From: Hysterangium stoloniferum
Lineage: Eukaryota; Basidiomycota; Agaricomycetes; Hysterangiales; Hysterangiaceae
NCBI GenBank assembly: GCA_015178975.1
Contig: WHVD01000002.1
Span: forward strand, 496,001 to 560,000
Length of the DNA: 64,000 nucleotides
Reading direction: 5' to 3'
In this document: in pieces, positions 11,001 to 23,030 of the stretch
How positions within the stretch are numbered: position 1 is the stretch's first letter
Layout of the letters: each line of letters starts with the position of its first letter
The notes under the pieces: generated by a model
Database searches by the model: none
Told to the model about the DNA's origin: nothing
The model's input: the letters and a program-made list of their open reading frames with translations, nothing else
Made by a program: the position numbers and the translations under genes

Positions 11001-12405
11001 CCAAGCCCCAGTCCGCTCTCGAAAAGCATCGTGCAGCTTCGTGAAGGATCACCCGACAGCCATCTCGCGAGCGACGAGCGTAGCAATGGGGAACACGACG
11101 ACGAAGATGAACATGGAGATAGTAATGCGCATTCGAGCTCTGACTCAGAGTCGGGTTCTGGATCGGGTTCTGGATCGGGTTCTGGATCAGGCTCGGAGTC
11201 GGGCGGACGTTCACCTCCTGCATCACGGACTCTTGTCCGTTCTTGCGAGTCTTGGAGCAGTATCAGGACGGTTACCGACCGCCTGCCGTCACCTCGATCT
11301 ACTGCCGAAGCATTAACGGTTGTGGTCGGCGTAGAGGGTTCTTCGACGAGGAAACCGTCTCCGCAACCCGGGGCAGTATCAGGCTTGGGCCTCTCAAACA
11401 TGGGGCTTGTGGCTGTTGAGGAGCCGACGGTCATCAACGTTAGGAGAAGAGTTACTGAAGAAGAGGTCATGTGGACAGACCTGGTGTGGGATGCGTTGAA
11501 AGAGACCTTAGCGGATTTTGCGGAGATGGTGAGTCTTTGGAAATATCTCGAATTTGTGCGAGTCCTGGTGATGCTTACGTTGAGTTTCTTAGGGGGACGT
11601 CCAGATGTGTGCCTTACTTGCTATTGTGGCACCTAAAGAATTTGGGATTGGACCGATACGTGGAGCGAGATTTGTTGATGCGTATGTTGGTGAGCCACTA
11701 GAGCCTACAATAATATATCAGAACTCTTAGTAATCTCTCGCACTAGAACTGCTTTCCCGGCTTCAGCTTCACGCACTTGCTGCTCATGTGCGGAAATATT
11801 CCCCTTACAAGCTGGTTCGAGATACAACGCAGGTAAGAATTCATATATATCCGTCCACTACATCCTTTCATCAACTTAACACTCGATTCAAGGCACAAAC
11901 TACCTTTTTCTCCGCATGCGGCCAGTGCAACACTGCCATCAAAATCCGAACTCCCGGAACGGCTCCCATTTGTGAAAAGTGTAAATCCCTCCCTACCCTC
12001 TGTGCAATTTGTCACCTGCCTGTCCGTAAACTTCTTGTCCACTGTTCTACATGCGGCCACGGAGGTCACCAAGCCTGCTATCGCACGTTTTATCTCACCC
12101 GTCCTCTCGCTGAAATTCCTACAACAGCTGTTCTCACACATGGCACCAGCACTTCATCCACGATAGATTCGTATTACACGGATACGACAACGTATTATAG
12201 TCTTTCTGACGGAGATACACTGCGTGAAGACGGGAGTGTGGATGATGACACAGGGTCTGACTCGGTTCCTGTGATGAGGGAAGAAGAGCGTGCAAGGCCG
12301 CGCGTTCGGATGAGAGTTCTGGGACATGCCTGTGCGGCAGGCTGTGGGCATTGGTGTTGGGCTGCGAATGAGCGATTTGCAGGTGGGTCGGCTGAAGGTC
12401 GATAA
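8073..12405 (+). CDS. RTC1: SEA/GATOR2 complex subunit Rtc1/Sea2 (WDR24 homologue)
   Basis: WD-repeat and RING protein of the SEA (GATOR2-like) complex, which acts at the vacuole upstream of TORC1 in amino-acid signalling. Fifteen exons: 8073-8211, 8274-8441, 8493-8573, 8625-8731, 8784-8914, 8960-9107, 9157-9315, 9364-9466, 9531-9759, 9815-10004, 10062-10476, 10543-11528, 11593-11689, 11747-11832, 11893-12405, in frame for 1183 residues. WD repeats fill exons 2-9 (for example SARNGEIIYWDINKQG, SGSQDGHLRIWDLR). A Ser-rich linker with an SGSG run lies in exon 12. A RING-type C-terminus has CAICHLPV, CSTCGHGGHQACY and GCGHWCW. Intron 10 is 57 bp and in frame, so retention would also keep the frame. 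The first junction was chosen because it gives GGGVLRVLRISDN; it is the least certain. Partial copies lie at 6830 and 56330. Confidence 0.92.
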
Positions 12406-12599
12406 CCAATTCAAGAGTATCTCTATTCTTTTTCGGGGCTTTAGGTGTTTTAGATTGTACCTTTTTAATACAATTGTGATGCTTAGAGGACTTATTTGTA
12501 CTGGAAAGCTCTTCACTCTGTATCGAGAACTGTTTATCTACATAATGCTTACATCAGGTGCGAGAGGTTGGTGTAGTCAGATCTCAGACAAGGCTGTGT

Positions 12600-12672
12600 G
12601 ACCCGTGGGGGGCAAGCCCCCACCATGCTACCACCCCACAACTTTACTCGGTCACTGCGTGACCTGGTGGGT
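12600..12672. repeat. GC-rich stem-loop cluster
   Basis: Contains an inverted repeat GGGGGC-AA-GCCCCC and a second short stem around GGTCACTGCGTGACC. It resembles the larger stem-loop clusters at 15780, 19260 and 27170 and marks the left edge of the repeat-rich block. Confidence 0.6.
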
Positions 12673-14282
12673 CAATTATCTATGACCATGTCATATTGAG
12701 GACTTCTACATTCCAGCTTCTCATTTATTCTCATTCAGAGACTTATTTTTAAAGTGCTTAAATTTTAAATTATATGCATTATATACTTTTGTAAATTCAC
12801 TGAACCTAAAAAACATAAGTCAGTCTCTTTTTGGAACCTTGCTGAATACTTACTCATGGATCAATAATAACATCCTTAAGCACTATATGTATAATAGCAT
12901 TTTCATTCTTCCTCAATTTTTTTCTCTTGAAGTGTCAGGTGTTTTGTTCCACATTGGACTTCCAACTTCCCATATGGCTGTGATTGTCCTTCCCATGTCA
13001 TATTGGGGACTTCTGCAGATTCTAGCTCCCCATTTATTCTCCCCCATACTCATACCCCACTTTCCTTCCATTCCACTCATCTATCTGTCATTGAATTGTT
13101 TAGTATAAATTATTGTCTTGTATTCTACTTATAACATTGTTCAGACCCCTATGTGTATTTTCAACCTACATATACTGTCCTCTAGCATGGTGATACTCAG
13201 CAACACACCCACTTAATGCTTTCCTTTTCCAGCCACTCTATCTCAGTTCTGTTCTAATGACATTCTATTATTCCTTGCATCACTTCACACTATATTATTT
13301 GCCATCTCAGAATATTCAACTTTTTTTTGTTGTCTTGTATTCCTCTTCTTAATATCCAGTTCTGTTTCCCGAATTCCTTTGTTCTGTGAATATTGAATCT
13401 CCACTTTCAGCTCTGTGCTTCCATTTATTTTAGTATACATAAAACCCCATGATGTACACTACTATCCTTCAGTTTGAATATTGACTTACATAAAATACTC
13501 ATGTAGAATCCCACTCTCATCTTTAGAGGTGTAAGCAATAATACCTTCATTTACTTTTAAGTGCTGTTCATACTGCTTAATCCTTTTGCTAGTGTCTGCC
13601 AGACTGAGACTTATGACCCTTTTTGACCTTAGCCTCTGAACCCCCATTTACAGCTACATTTTTAGAATCCCCCTCTCATGTTTAGAAGCTGATGGAATAA
13701 TACCTTCAAAGTATTGTTCATACTGCTTAATCCTTTTGCTGGTGTCTGGCCAGACTGAGACTTACTCCCTTTGCAAGCTTAGCCATGGAGCCCAATTTAT
13801 AACTACAGTAAGTGTCATTATATGTACTTCCTGGTACATACTTTGTTGCCTGTTTTGAAGTACTGGAGCATCTCACAGTTTTGTGCAGGGTGGAACATGC
13901 TGTATGTTGAAGTCTAAGCTCCACTTCTCTTTAGTAACTGGAATTTTTCCCATTTTGTCCCACTCTTAACACTTCCCTCTAATACATACATCCACTTTGG
14001 GAAAACCTTTTGTAATTATGGAGAATTGAGCAATTCCACAGTTTGCTTGCATTTGGTCAGTTGGTACTTCATTTTTGATTCAAGTAGTTGAAGTGATTGG
14101 TTTTTGAATTGGTTGCAATTATTTGCTTTGATTGGAAATTTCCCTTTTTGTTTTGACTTAATGTATCTTATTTTGATTTTTCTGATTTCCTTTTATTTTG
14201 AAGCATTTTATTGTCATTTAATATTGTCATTTAATTTTGATTTATTCTATTCTATTTTATTTTATTTTGATTCGAAAAAGGT
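12673..14282. repeat. T-rich DNA with two diverged internal duplications
   Basis: No gene seen. A ~60-bp motif (GTCATATTGAGGACTTCT...CATTTATTCTC) at 12688-12745 recurs at 12994-13050. A ~145-bp block at 13507-13653 (CTGCTTAATCCTTTTGCT...AGACTGAGACTTA) recurs at 13664-13805. From 14100 the plus strand becomes very T-rich with repeated ATTTTGATT and TATTTTATT, ending at the purine-rich array at 14283. Confidence 0.65.
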
Positions 14283-15715
14283 GTGGGAGCAAGATAGAGA
14301 GAGAAGGAACAGGAAAAGAGGGAGCGGGACGGAGTGAGAAGGAAAGGGCACACGCACCTCCTGGAGGAAAGAGAGAGGGGGCTGGTCAGAGGAGGGAGAG
14401 ACAGAAATGGTACACGCACTGGCTGGAGGAAAGAGAGAGTGGATCAGAGGAGGATGAGAGAGAAGGAAAGGGGACACACTGGCTGGAGGAAAGAGAGAGG
14501 AGGACAGTCAGAGGAGGACAAAGAGAGAAGGAAAGGGTAGTACACTCACCTCTGGGAGGAAAGAGAGAGGAGGCTGGTCAGAGGAGGACAGAGACGGAAA
14601 CGGAAATGGGACATGCACTGGCTGGAGGAAAGAGAGGAGGACAAAGAGAGAAGGAAATGGTAAGTACACTGGCTGAAAGAAAGAGAGAGGAGGCCGGTCA
14701 GAGGAGGACAAAGAGAGAAGGGCCTTCCAAGGGTACACGCACCGGCTGGAGAAAAGAGAGAGAAGGAAACGGTGCTTTCACATGCTGGAGGAAGAGAGGA
14801 GGCCGGTCAGAGGAGGATGAAGAGAGAAGGGAAGGGTACACGCACTGGCTGGAGAAAAGAGAGAGAAGGAAATGGTGCTTGCACGTGCTGGAGGAAGAGA
14901 GGAGGCCAGTCAGAGGAGGAAGGAGAGGGAAGGAAGAGGAACATGCACTGGCTGGAGGAAGAGAGAGGTGGCCGATCAGAGGAGGATAGAGAGGGAAAGG
15001 GAATGTGTACCAGCTGGAGGAAAGAGGCCAATCAGAGGAAGATAGAGAGAGGGGAAAGGAACAGTATATGCACTGGCTGGAGGAAAGAGAGAGGGCCAGT
15101 CAGACAGAAGAAAGGGTACACGCACCGCCTGAAGGAAAGAGAGAGGAGGATGATCAGAGGACAAAAAGAGAAGGAAACGGTACACGCACCAACTGGAGGA
15201 AAGAGAATGGAAGCCAATCAGAGAAGGACGAACAGAGTAGGAGACAGTACACGCACCAGCTGCAGAAAAGAGAGAGGAGGATGAAGAGAGAAAGACAGGA
15301 TACATGCACCTCCTGGAGAGAAAAGAGAGAATGATCAGAGGACCAAGAGGGAAGGAAACGGTACACGCACCAACTGGAGGAAAGCTAGGAGGCCAATCAG
15401 AGGAGGACAAAGAGAGAAGGAAACAGTACATGCACCGATTGGAGGAAAGAGAGAGGAGGCTGATCAGAGGAGGACAAAGAGAGAATGAAAGGGTACACAC
15501 ACTCGCTGGAGGAAAGAAAGAGGAGGACGATCAGAGGAGGATGAATAGAGAAGGAAATGGTACACACACTGACTGGAGGAAAGAGAGAGGAGGATGATCA
15601 GAAGAAGATGAAGAGAGAAGGAAACGGTACACGCACCAACTGGAGGAAAGAGAGAGGAGGATGATCAGAAGAGGACAAAGAGAGAAGGAAACGGTACATG
15701 CACTGGATGGAGAGA
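14283..15715. repeat. Polypurine minisatellite array 1 (~68-bp unit)
   Basis: About 20 degenerate units of roughly 68 bp. Each contains CTGGAGGAAAGAGAGAGG, GATCAGAGGAGGA, AGAGAGAAGGAAA and GGTACACGCAC. The plus strand is overwhelmingly A and G. Open frames run through it on both strands only because the unit lacks stops, so I do not call a gene. It is preceded by a T-rich stretch, giving a pyrimidine-to-purine switch on one strand. Confidence 0.85.
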
Positions 15716-15779
15716 GTAGGATGCACAAAGAGAGGAGCACGATTGAGAAACAACTGGTGACAGGCACAACATCTGTGGC

Positions 15780-16050
15780 CATAACACCGTGGGAAAGCTA
15801 AAGCTCGCTTCGCTCGCAGGTGACCGTGGGAAAGCTAAGGCTCGCTTCACTCGCAGATGCTGACCCAATGCTGACAAATAGTGACTAAGCAGCACCCATG
15901 GACCCACCGATGTGAATTCACTTATATGACAAGTTTAGGAACCCTTGCTACGCTGCGGGGCGGTCGCTTCGCGACCGGCCCCACAACTTCGCTGTGGGCT
16001 CCAGCTTGTTGGGGGGCGAAGCCCCCCAAACCCCCCTGCGTTGACAACTT
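15780..16050. repeat. GC-rich stem-loop cluster
   Basis: Several perfect short stem-loops in a row, many with a TTCG or GAAG loop: GGTCGC-TTC-GCGACC, GGGGGGC-GAA-GCCCCCC, CCCACAACTTCGCTGTGGG, plus a duplicated GTGGGAAAGCTAA-GGCTCGCTTC element. The right half (about 15890-16050) is a diverged copy of 19365-19520. Confidence 0.8.
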
Positions 16051-16082
16051 TTAAGTATTTCTGAGACTCATTGTTTGAAGGA

Positions 16083-16545
16083 AAGTGTTTAGAGAACGTA
16101 AAGTGTTTAGAGAATGTAAAGTGTTTAGAGAACGTAAAGTGTTTAGAGAACGTAAAGTGTTTAGAGAACGTAAAGTGTTTAGAGAACGTAAAGTGTTTAG
16201 AGAACGTAAAGTGTTTAGAGAACGGAAAGTGTTTAGAGAACGGAAAGTGTTCAGAGAACGTAAAGTGTTCAGAGAACGGAAAGTGTTCAGAGAATGTAAA
16301 GTGTTCAGAGAATGGAAAGTGTTCAGAGAACGGAAAGTGTTTGGGGAATGGAAGGTGTTCAGACAATAGAAAGTGTTCAGAGGACAGAAAATGTGGAAAC
16401 CATGCAAAGAATGGAAAGTGGTTAGAGAACAAAAATTGTGGAAACTGTGTAAAGAATGGAAATTGTGTAAAGAACGGAAACTGTGTAAAGAACGGAAACT
16501 GTGTAAAGAATGGAAACTGTGTAAAGAACGGAAAGTGTTTAGAGA
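16083..16545. repeat. 18-bp minisatellite (GTGTTTAGAGAACGTAAA and variants)
   Basis: Head-to-tail 18-bp units. From 16085 to about 16370 the unit is GTGTTTAGAGAACGTAAA with drift to GTGTTCAGAGAACGGAAA. From about 16390 to 16545 it drifts further to GGAAACTGTGTAAAGAAC. The drift is gradual along the array. No spacer sequences are present. Confidence 0.9.
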
Positions 16546-16550
16546 AAACA

Positions 16551-16800
16551 GTTACAAATGGATCAATGGTTACAAATGGATCAATGGTTACAAATGGATC
16601 AATGGTTACAAATGGATCAATGGTTACAAAGGAATCAATGGTTACAAAGTAAACAACACTTATAAAAGAACAAACAGTTACAAAGGGAACAATGTATAAA
16701 AGGATGAATCATTACAAAAGGAAAAATGGTTACCAAAGGAACAATGGTCACAAATGGAACAATGGTTACCAAAGGAAGAATGGTTCCAATGGTTGAATTG
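16551..16800. repeat. 18-bp minisatellite (GGTTACAAATGGATCAAT and variants)
   Basis: Units of 18 bp, nearly identical for the first four to five copies and increasingly diverged to the right (AAAGGAACAATGGTTAC types). It abuts the previous 18-bp array and keeps the same period. Confidence 0.85.
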
Positions 16801-16848
16801 ACAGTCAACTAATTAATGTGGTCAGCTGATTTATTTATTTTGATTTAC

Positions 16849-16955
16849 TTATTTCATTTTGATTCATGTATTTCATTTTGATTCATGTATTTCATTTTGA
16901 TTCATGTATTTCATTTTGATTCATGTATTTCATTTTGATTTATTGTATTTTATTC
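16849..16955. repeat. 18-bp T-rich minisatellite (TCATTTTGATTCATGTAT)
   Basis: About five near-perfect 18-bp copies, then decay into T/A-rich sequence until 17045. As with array 1, this T-rich piece directly precedes a polypurine array. Confidence 0.85.
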
Positions 16956-17044
16956 TAATTTATTAAATTTCATTTTAATGTACTGCACTTTATTTTAATT
17001 TATTGCATTGTATTTTTATTTAATGGATATTATTTTTATTTTAG

Positions 17045-18790
17045 GATTGCTGTGATCAGAGGACAAAAAGAGAAGGAAAGGGGACACACACCTCTGGGAG
17101 GACAGACAGGAGGCCAATCAGATGGGGAGGAAGAGAGAAGGAAACAGTACACACACTTGTTAGAAGAAAGAGAGAGGAGGATGGAGGAAGAAGGAAACAG
17201 AACACAGACTGGCTGAAGGAGAGAGAGAGAGGGGGCCAATCAGTGATCAGGGGAGGACGGAGGAAGAAGGATATGGTAGACACACTGGCTGAAGGAAAGA
17301 GAGAGGAGGCCAGTCAGAGGAAGATGGAAAGAGAAGGAAACTGTACATACACTGGCTGGAGGAAAGAGAGAGAGGGCCAGTCAGAGGAGAGAGGAAGAGA
17401 GAAACAGTACCTGCACACACTGGAGGAAAGAGAGAGGAGGCCAGTCAGAAGTCAGAGGAGGACAGAGAGAGAAGGAAAGGGAACACACACCGGCTGGAGG
17501 AAAGAGAGGGGGCCAATCAGAGGAGGACAGAGAGAGGGGGGAAAAGGAACATGCACCAGCTGGAGGAAAGAGAATGGAGGCCAATCAGGGCAGGACAAAG
17601 AGAGAAGGAAAGGGTACACAAACCACCTGGAGGGAAGAGAGAGGGCTGATCAGAGCAGGATGGAGAGAAGGAAATAGCACACACACTCGCTGGAGGAAAG
17701 AGAGAGGAGGACGAAGGGAGAAGGAAACGGTACACGCAGTGGCTGGAGGAAAGAGAGAGGAGGCTGATCAGAAGAGGACAAAGGGAGAAAGAAACAGTAC
17801 ACACACTGGCTGGAGGAAAGAGAGGAGGTCAATTAGAGGGGGATGAAGAGAGAAGGAAATCGTACATGCACCTGCTGGAGGAAAGAGAGAGGGGGCCAAT
17901 CAGAGCAACACGGAGGGAGGAGGAAAGGGGACACGCACCTCCTGGAGAAAAGAGAGAGGAGGATGAAGGGAGAAGGAAACGGTACACGCAGTGGCTGGAG
18001 GAAAGAGAGGAGGCCGATCAGAGGATGAAGAGAGAAGGAAACGGTACACACCTCCTGGAGGAAAGAGAGAGGATGAAGGGAGAAGGAAATGGTACATGCA
18101 CCGGCTGGAGGAAAGAGAGAGGAGGTAAATCAGCACAGGACAGAGGAAGAAGGAAATGGTAGATGCGCCGGCTGGAGGAAAGAGAGGGGGACAATCAGAG
18201 GAGGACAAAGAGAGGGGAAAGGGAGTGTGCACTGGCTGGAGGAAAGAGAAGGGGACAATGCAGGAGGAAAGAGAGGGGGCCAATCAGAAGAGGACAGAGA
18301 GAGGGAAAGGGAACACACACTGGCTGGAGAAAGAGAGGGGGACAATCAGAGGAGGACAAAGAGAGGGGAAAGGGAATGTGCACCGGCTGGAGGAAAGAGA
18401 GGGACCAATCAGAAGAGGACAGAGAAAGAGGGAAATGGAACGCGCACCGGCTGGAGGAAAGAGAGAGGAGGCAAATCAGTGCAGGACAGAGGAAGAAGGA
18501 AATGGTAGATGCACTGGCTGGAGGAAAGAGAGAGGGTACCAATGAGAGGAGGATGGAGAGAGAAGGAAAGGGTACACACACCTGGGGGAAAGAGAGGAGG
18601 ATGATCAGAGGACAAAGAGAGAGGAAATGGTACACACACCAGCTGGACAAAAGAGAGAAGAGGTCAATCAGTGGAGGACAAAGAGAGAAGGAAACAGTAC
18701 ACACACTCACTGGAGGAAAGAGAGAGGAGGCAGATTAGTGCAGGACGGAGGGAGAAGGAAAGAGTACACACATCACCTGGAGGAAAGAGA
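17045..18790. repeat. Polypurine minisatellite array 2 (~68-bp unit)
   Basis: Same unit family as 14283-15715 (CTGGAGGAAAGAGAGAGG, AGAGAGAAGGAAA, GGTACACGCAC), about 25 degenerate copies. Some units are shortened, so the period varies. Long frames on both strands are a by-product of composition. Confidence 0.85.
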
Positions 18791-18792
18791 GG

Positions 18793-19085
18793 GTGTGCCG
18801 TGAATGGGTGTGGGTGTGCCGTGGATGGGAGTGAGTGCACCGTGGATGGGAGTGAGTGCGCCGTGGATGGGAGTGAGTGCGCCGTGGATGGGAGTGAGTG
18901 CGCTGTGGATGGGAGTGAGTGCGCCGTGGATGGGAGTGCCGTGGATGGGTGTGGGTGTGCCATGGATGGGAGTGGGTGCATTGGGAGTGGGTGTGTCATG
19001 GATGGGTATGTGGTGGATGGGGTGCAATGTGGATGGGTACGCAGTGGATGGGTGCGTCATGGATGGGAGCGGGTGGATGGTGTGC
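18793..19085. repeat. 21-bp G-rich minisatellite
   Basis: Head-to-tail 21-bp units of GAGTGCGCCGTGGATGGGAGT, most regular between 18830 and 18935, decaying to TGGATGGG-rich sequence on the right. Any reading frame yields a heptapeptide repeat, so the open frames carry no evidence of a gene. No gene was seen from 19086 to the next stem-loop cluster. Confidence 0.85.
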
Positions 19086-19254
19086 GGTTGAAAATGCCGC
19101 GCATGTATAAAATAATTCCATCACAAAAAAGTTACCATGCACATCACAAAATGTCACACAATGCTCCCGTGGCACCAAAAATACTCCCGCGAATGCCAAA
19201 AAGCCTCTGCATTTGCTCCCCTGCTGAGGTAATAAGGACCTTTGGGCGTCAAGC

Positions 19255-19525
19255 TTAGTCACACAGTCAGGTTCGGGCACTCCACGCCCTCACAAATTGG
19301 GGAAAATTTCGGGTGCTCCGTGCCCTCATGCATTAGGGTGCCTTCGGCGCCTAAAAGAGCCCACGGACCCACCATGCTCCTTTCACTTATTTGACAAGCC
19401 TGGGAACACTTGCTACACTGCAGGGTGGTCGCTTCACAACTGGCCCCACAACTTCACTGCGGGCTCCGGCTTGGTGGGGGGCTTCGCCCCCCAAACCCCC
19501 CTGTGTCCATGACTCTTAAGTATTT
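19255..19525. repeat. GC-rich stem-loop cluster; possible Helitron 3' end
   Basis: Repeats the organisation of 15890-16050, including GGGGGGC-TTC-GCCCCCC and TTCGGGTGCTCCGTGCCCTCA. On the minus strand, downstream of the Helitron helicase, a GGGC...GCCC stem is followed about 17 nt later by CTAA (19255-19258). That is compatible with the hairpin plus CTRR signature of Helitron 3' termini. The terminus is an inference. Confidence 0.55.
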
Positions 19526-19602
19526 CTGAGCACTTCTAAGTATTTACATATCACAATCACTATTAAAAAAAATTCAATCAAAACAATAAATACATTAAAA
19601 CT

Positions 19603-21618
19603 TCAATCTAATAATACATCTCTGTATACTATATTTGCTGTTCTCTTTGTCTCTTTTAATAATATTTTTATCCTATTCCAACTTCTTCCCCTTGAAAGTC
19701 CCACATACAATTGCCCATGTCCAAACACTGCCATTCTCAAATCTATTCCTACCACTTTCAAAGACTGTCCTTGTGACTTGTTAATCGTCATTGCAAATGC
19801 TAACTGCACTGGAAACTGAATACGATGCAGTTTAAATGGCAGTTGATCATCATTTGTAATTATTTTGATCTGTGAAAGAAATGCCATTTTTCCAGTACAT
19901 GGTCCAGTTAGGATCCACACTTGAAGCAAATGATTTTCCATTTTCACCAATCACAATTGTGTCCCATTGAAAAGCCCCCTCTGTGGATCTATGTTCTGTA
20001 AAAGCATCAATGGCACTCCTGGCTTCACCTCAAGTCGACTCAGTGAGATTCCACCAAAATTCAGGCTGTTCAAATACTCTACAGGATACATCTCTGTCTC
20101 ACTGTCTCCCTCTGCAGTATCAGCACTGTGGTATACACGACTCTCCCCAGGGAATTTATTCAGAAGTTCTGAATTAATCTCATCAACCTCTGAATTCCTT
20201 GGACACAGAATTGCCTGGTCTAAGAAGTCTTCATCTTGGCATTCTCTTTGACCTCTATCCACATGGATGTCTGGATATATCTCAGCAATTAGATCTGACA
20301 TTTCTGGACCACAGATCATATGAGGAGGAATATCCATTGTATGATCCAAAGGTAAATCCTTTCCATGGCCTATATCCAATAGCCACTGAGCAAACTGTTG
20401 ACTGTCTGGATCATCCTGGTCCACCCGCATATTCTTTTTCAAGAAGAGTACCTTGATATGCTTCCACAGTTCTGATTTCTGGATACATTGTCCAATGATC
20501 TGTTCTTTTGAACCCTTTGGTACAACAGGCAAAGTCTGCTGAAAGTCACCTCCCCAGACAACAGGAATCCCTCCAAAGGGAAGATCCTCCTTGTCTAATA
20601 AATCCCTCAGGGTTCTGTCAACTGCTTCACTTGTGGAACGTGACTGCATTAGAACTTCATCCCAGATAATCAGTTGGACATTCTTCATGAGCTCTGCTTT
20701 TTCTGAACCCTTTTTGATATGACATAGAGCATCCTTCTCACAGGGAACAGGGATTGAAAATGTACTGTGAGAAGTGCGACCACCCTTGAGAATCATTGAT
20801 GCAATTCCAGAAGATGCCACACAAAGCACAATGTAGCCCTTGGCCCTACATGCATGTGCCAAAGTATTCCATACAAAGGACTTGCCAGTGCCACCTGGAC
20901 CATTCACAAAAAACAATTTGCCCTGCTGCTGCTCATCCACTGCCTTCATGATAGTCTCAAAGGCAGCTCGTTGTTCAGAATTGCACTTTTCAAGATTGGC
21001 TTGGGCACTGGCAAGCTCATGTTCCAGATTATAATTCTTTTGCTCCTTAATGAGACGGTTGTCAACAATCCCATCCCAATGATCAGTGCAGTTTGGCATG
21101 GTTGGATAGTGTGAGAGGGACTTTCCAGAATAGTGTAGGATCCTATCAATTTCATAGAGACCAAAGTCATACACTTGGATTGGTGATGGATCATCAATGC
21201 CATGTGTTTGCCGAAGTATGAACTCCAAATCATCACAAAGAAATACTTTGAAGTCATTCCAGAGTTCCTGGGGTTGTGCAGGGGAGGACATGGTCAAAAT
21301 GATAGCAAACAATCTGCAAAGTTGAAACCCAGACTCTATGTGACTGGCTTCTGTGAGGCACATGTGCCACTGACAGTCATCTTCAAGCAAACCACATGCT
21401 ACACAGGCTTGTTGAAATGTAGGATAGGTCTCATCCTGAAAGGTCCTGAGCTGTTCAAATGAGGTGGCACCTTTGACAACAGTGAGCAAAGTATGGAGGT
21501 GGAATCTTTCCCCACTGGCAATGTTAACACAATGAATGCGCCCTATGGAAAACCCACTTTGACGTGGCTTCCATGATTTATTCTTGGGTATATATGTGAA
21601 ATACTCAGGAAAGTCCAT
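19603..21618 (-). pseudogene. Helitron Pif1-like helicase part
   Basis: DNA helicase domain that would unwind the donor strand during rolling-circle transposition. Walker A is GPGGTGKSF, Walker B is IIWDEVLM, motif III is VVWGGDFQQTLPVV, and the C-terminal motif is FAMTINKSQGQSL. The frame is broken by a TGA at 19951-19953 between the main helicase body and its last ~115 residues; both sides are in the same frame, so a single base change explains it. Upstream it continues in frame from the Rep part across another TGA at 21640-21642. Confidence 0.9.
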
Positions 21619-21639
21619 ATAAAATGTGTCCTGGGCACA

Positions 21640-23030
21640 CTGTCAATTATAACCAATGAGACCCTTGGCATTAGCTTCAAAATAAGCCATGAGAGTTGTC
21701 CCTGAAAGCTCTGCCCTTTGTAAAGCCTCAGCAGGACCTTGATCACCATCAAAAAGTACAGTGTTTTCACCAGGAAGATGGACACCAAGTGCCATTACTG
21801 CAGGAACCTGGGTGTGGAGTTCATTACGCATTAAGCACCAGACAGACTCATGTGCACTGACATAACGTGCATCAAGGTACTGTTGAATCTCATCTGGTGT
21901 TGTTCCAAATTCCATAGTTGTACGATCATGGCCCTTGTAACAGTATGTATGCATGTACTTCATTGACCTATTGGTAAAGGTCAACTCTATATTGATGTGG
22001 CATTCAAAGGTGAGAATCAAAATAGGGGAGTAAGGGACAACATGTCTGTTGTCATATGTAAACTTGGGAGTTTCATAAACCTTTCCATTGTTGGGGTGAG
22101 CATATGTTGGATAGCCTTCCTCATTGACAATGGTGGCTTCACACCAATCCTTTGGATAGTATTTACTGCACTTCTTATCAACCAGACAGGCAGCATTTGG
22201 ATGTTCAGCTCCACAGGGGCCATGGGTCATGAGTTGTCCTACTAAATTAAATAGTCTGGGATGTGTTTCAGGATCTGGAAAACAGGCAGAAACAAATGAG
22301 TCAACATCTTCTGATGTCCTTGGCTTATTCTGGTCATCAAACCATATGAGGCAGTGCATGTGTGGAAGACCCCGCTTTGGGAATTCAATGACATGGATAT
22401 GGGCTACTGTTCTACCAAAGATGTGGTCCTCTGTGATCATCTTGAGCAGCTTAGCCTTCTTGGCAGCAAAGACATGGAGACCAAATCAGGATGATCAGCA
22501 GCAGTCTGTCCAGGAAGCAATTCATCAGTAACCTCCTTCCACTTGGGATTAGCAGTCATGGTGATGAAGCAGCTGGCATTGCCATACTTGCATGCAATTG
22601 CAAATGAATTTTGTAAGCTTTGTCTCATATCCCTTGAACTGCCAGTAAATGTAGAAGGCAGTATGACCCTCTGGCCAATACTATTGGCATCTGTGCTGAC
22701 ATCCTGATTTGTAAATGCATCAACCACTTGGTTGTAGAGTTCTACATGTAACCTTGGTTGATTATCCCTGAGAAATCTCAATCTGCGCTGCTCTGTTACT
22801 GCCCAAGCATTGACAATATACTGTTGGAATAGCTTTTGTGCATAAAAATGGGTCATGGCTTCATATGCTCTGGGAAATACGCGATAGGCATAATATTCAC
22901 ATTGGGTCACCTTATGACTTTTATCTTCATCTTCACCTTCTTCATCCTGCTGTCCAGGCTGGGGCTGCCAATTTTGATTTCCATAGGGAATATCCCATGA
23001 CCAACCATGCTCACCCCTGGGGAAGAGCAT
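21640..23030 (-). pseudogene. Helitron-like N domain and Rep (HUH) part
   Basis: The first part (23030-22437) matches the Helitron-like N domain, with the conserved CFITMTANPKWKEV. A frameshift near 22437 leads to the Rep domain. There GLPHMHCLIWF supplies the His-hydrophobic-His metal site, and KYMHTYCYKGHD matches the region of the two catalytic tyrosines that nick and join DNA. The segment ends GLIGYN followed by TGA. Confidence 0.88.

Noticed and set aside
10517..11470. 317-codon minus-strand frame opposite RTC1 exon 12
   Set aside because: The plus strand fits a spliced WDR24 protein with conserved flanking exons. The antisense frame is Ser/Asp/Glu/Pro-rich and results from the biased Ser-rich linker.
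14237..15600. Long open frames rich in Arg/Glu/Gly through the polypurine array
   Set aside because: They occur in several frames on both strands, have no domains or introns, and follow directly from a repeat unit that lacks stop codons.
16083..16800. CRISPR-like array
   Set aside because: Units are head to tail with no unique spacers, the period is 18 bp, and the genome is eukaryotic.
17036..19258. Further long frames through array 2 and the 21-bp repeat
   Set aside because: Same cause as array 1. The predicted peptides are translations of minisatellite units and share no family signature.
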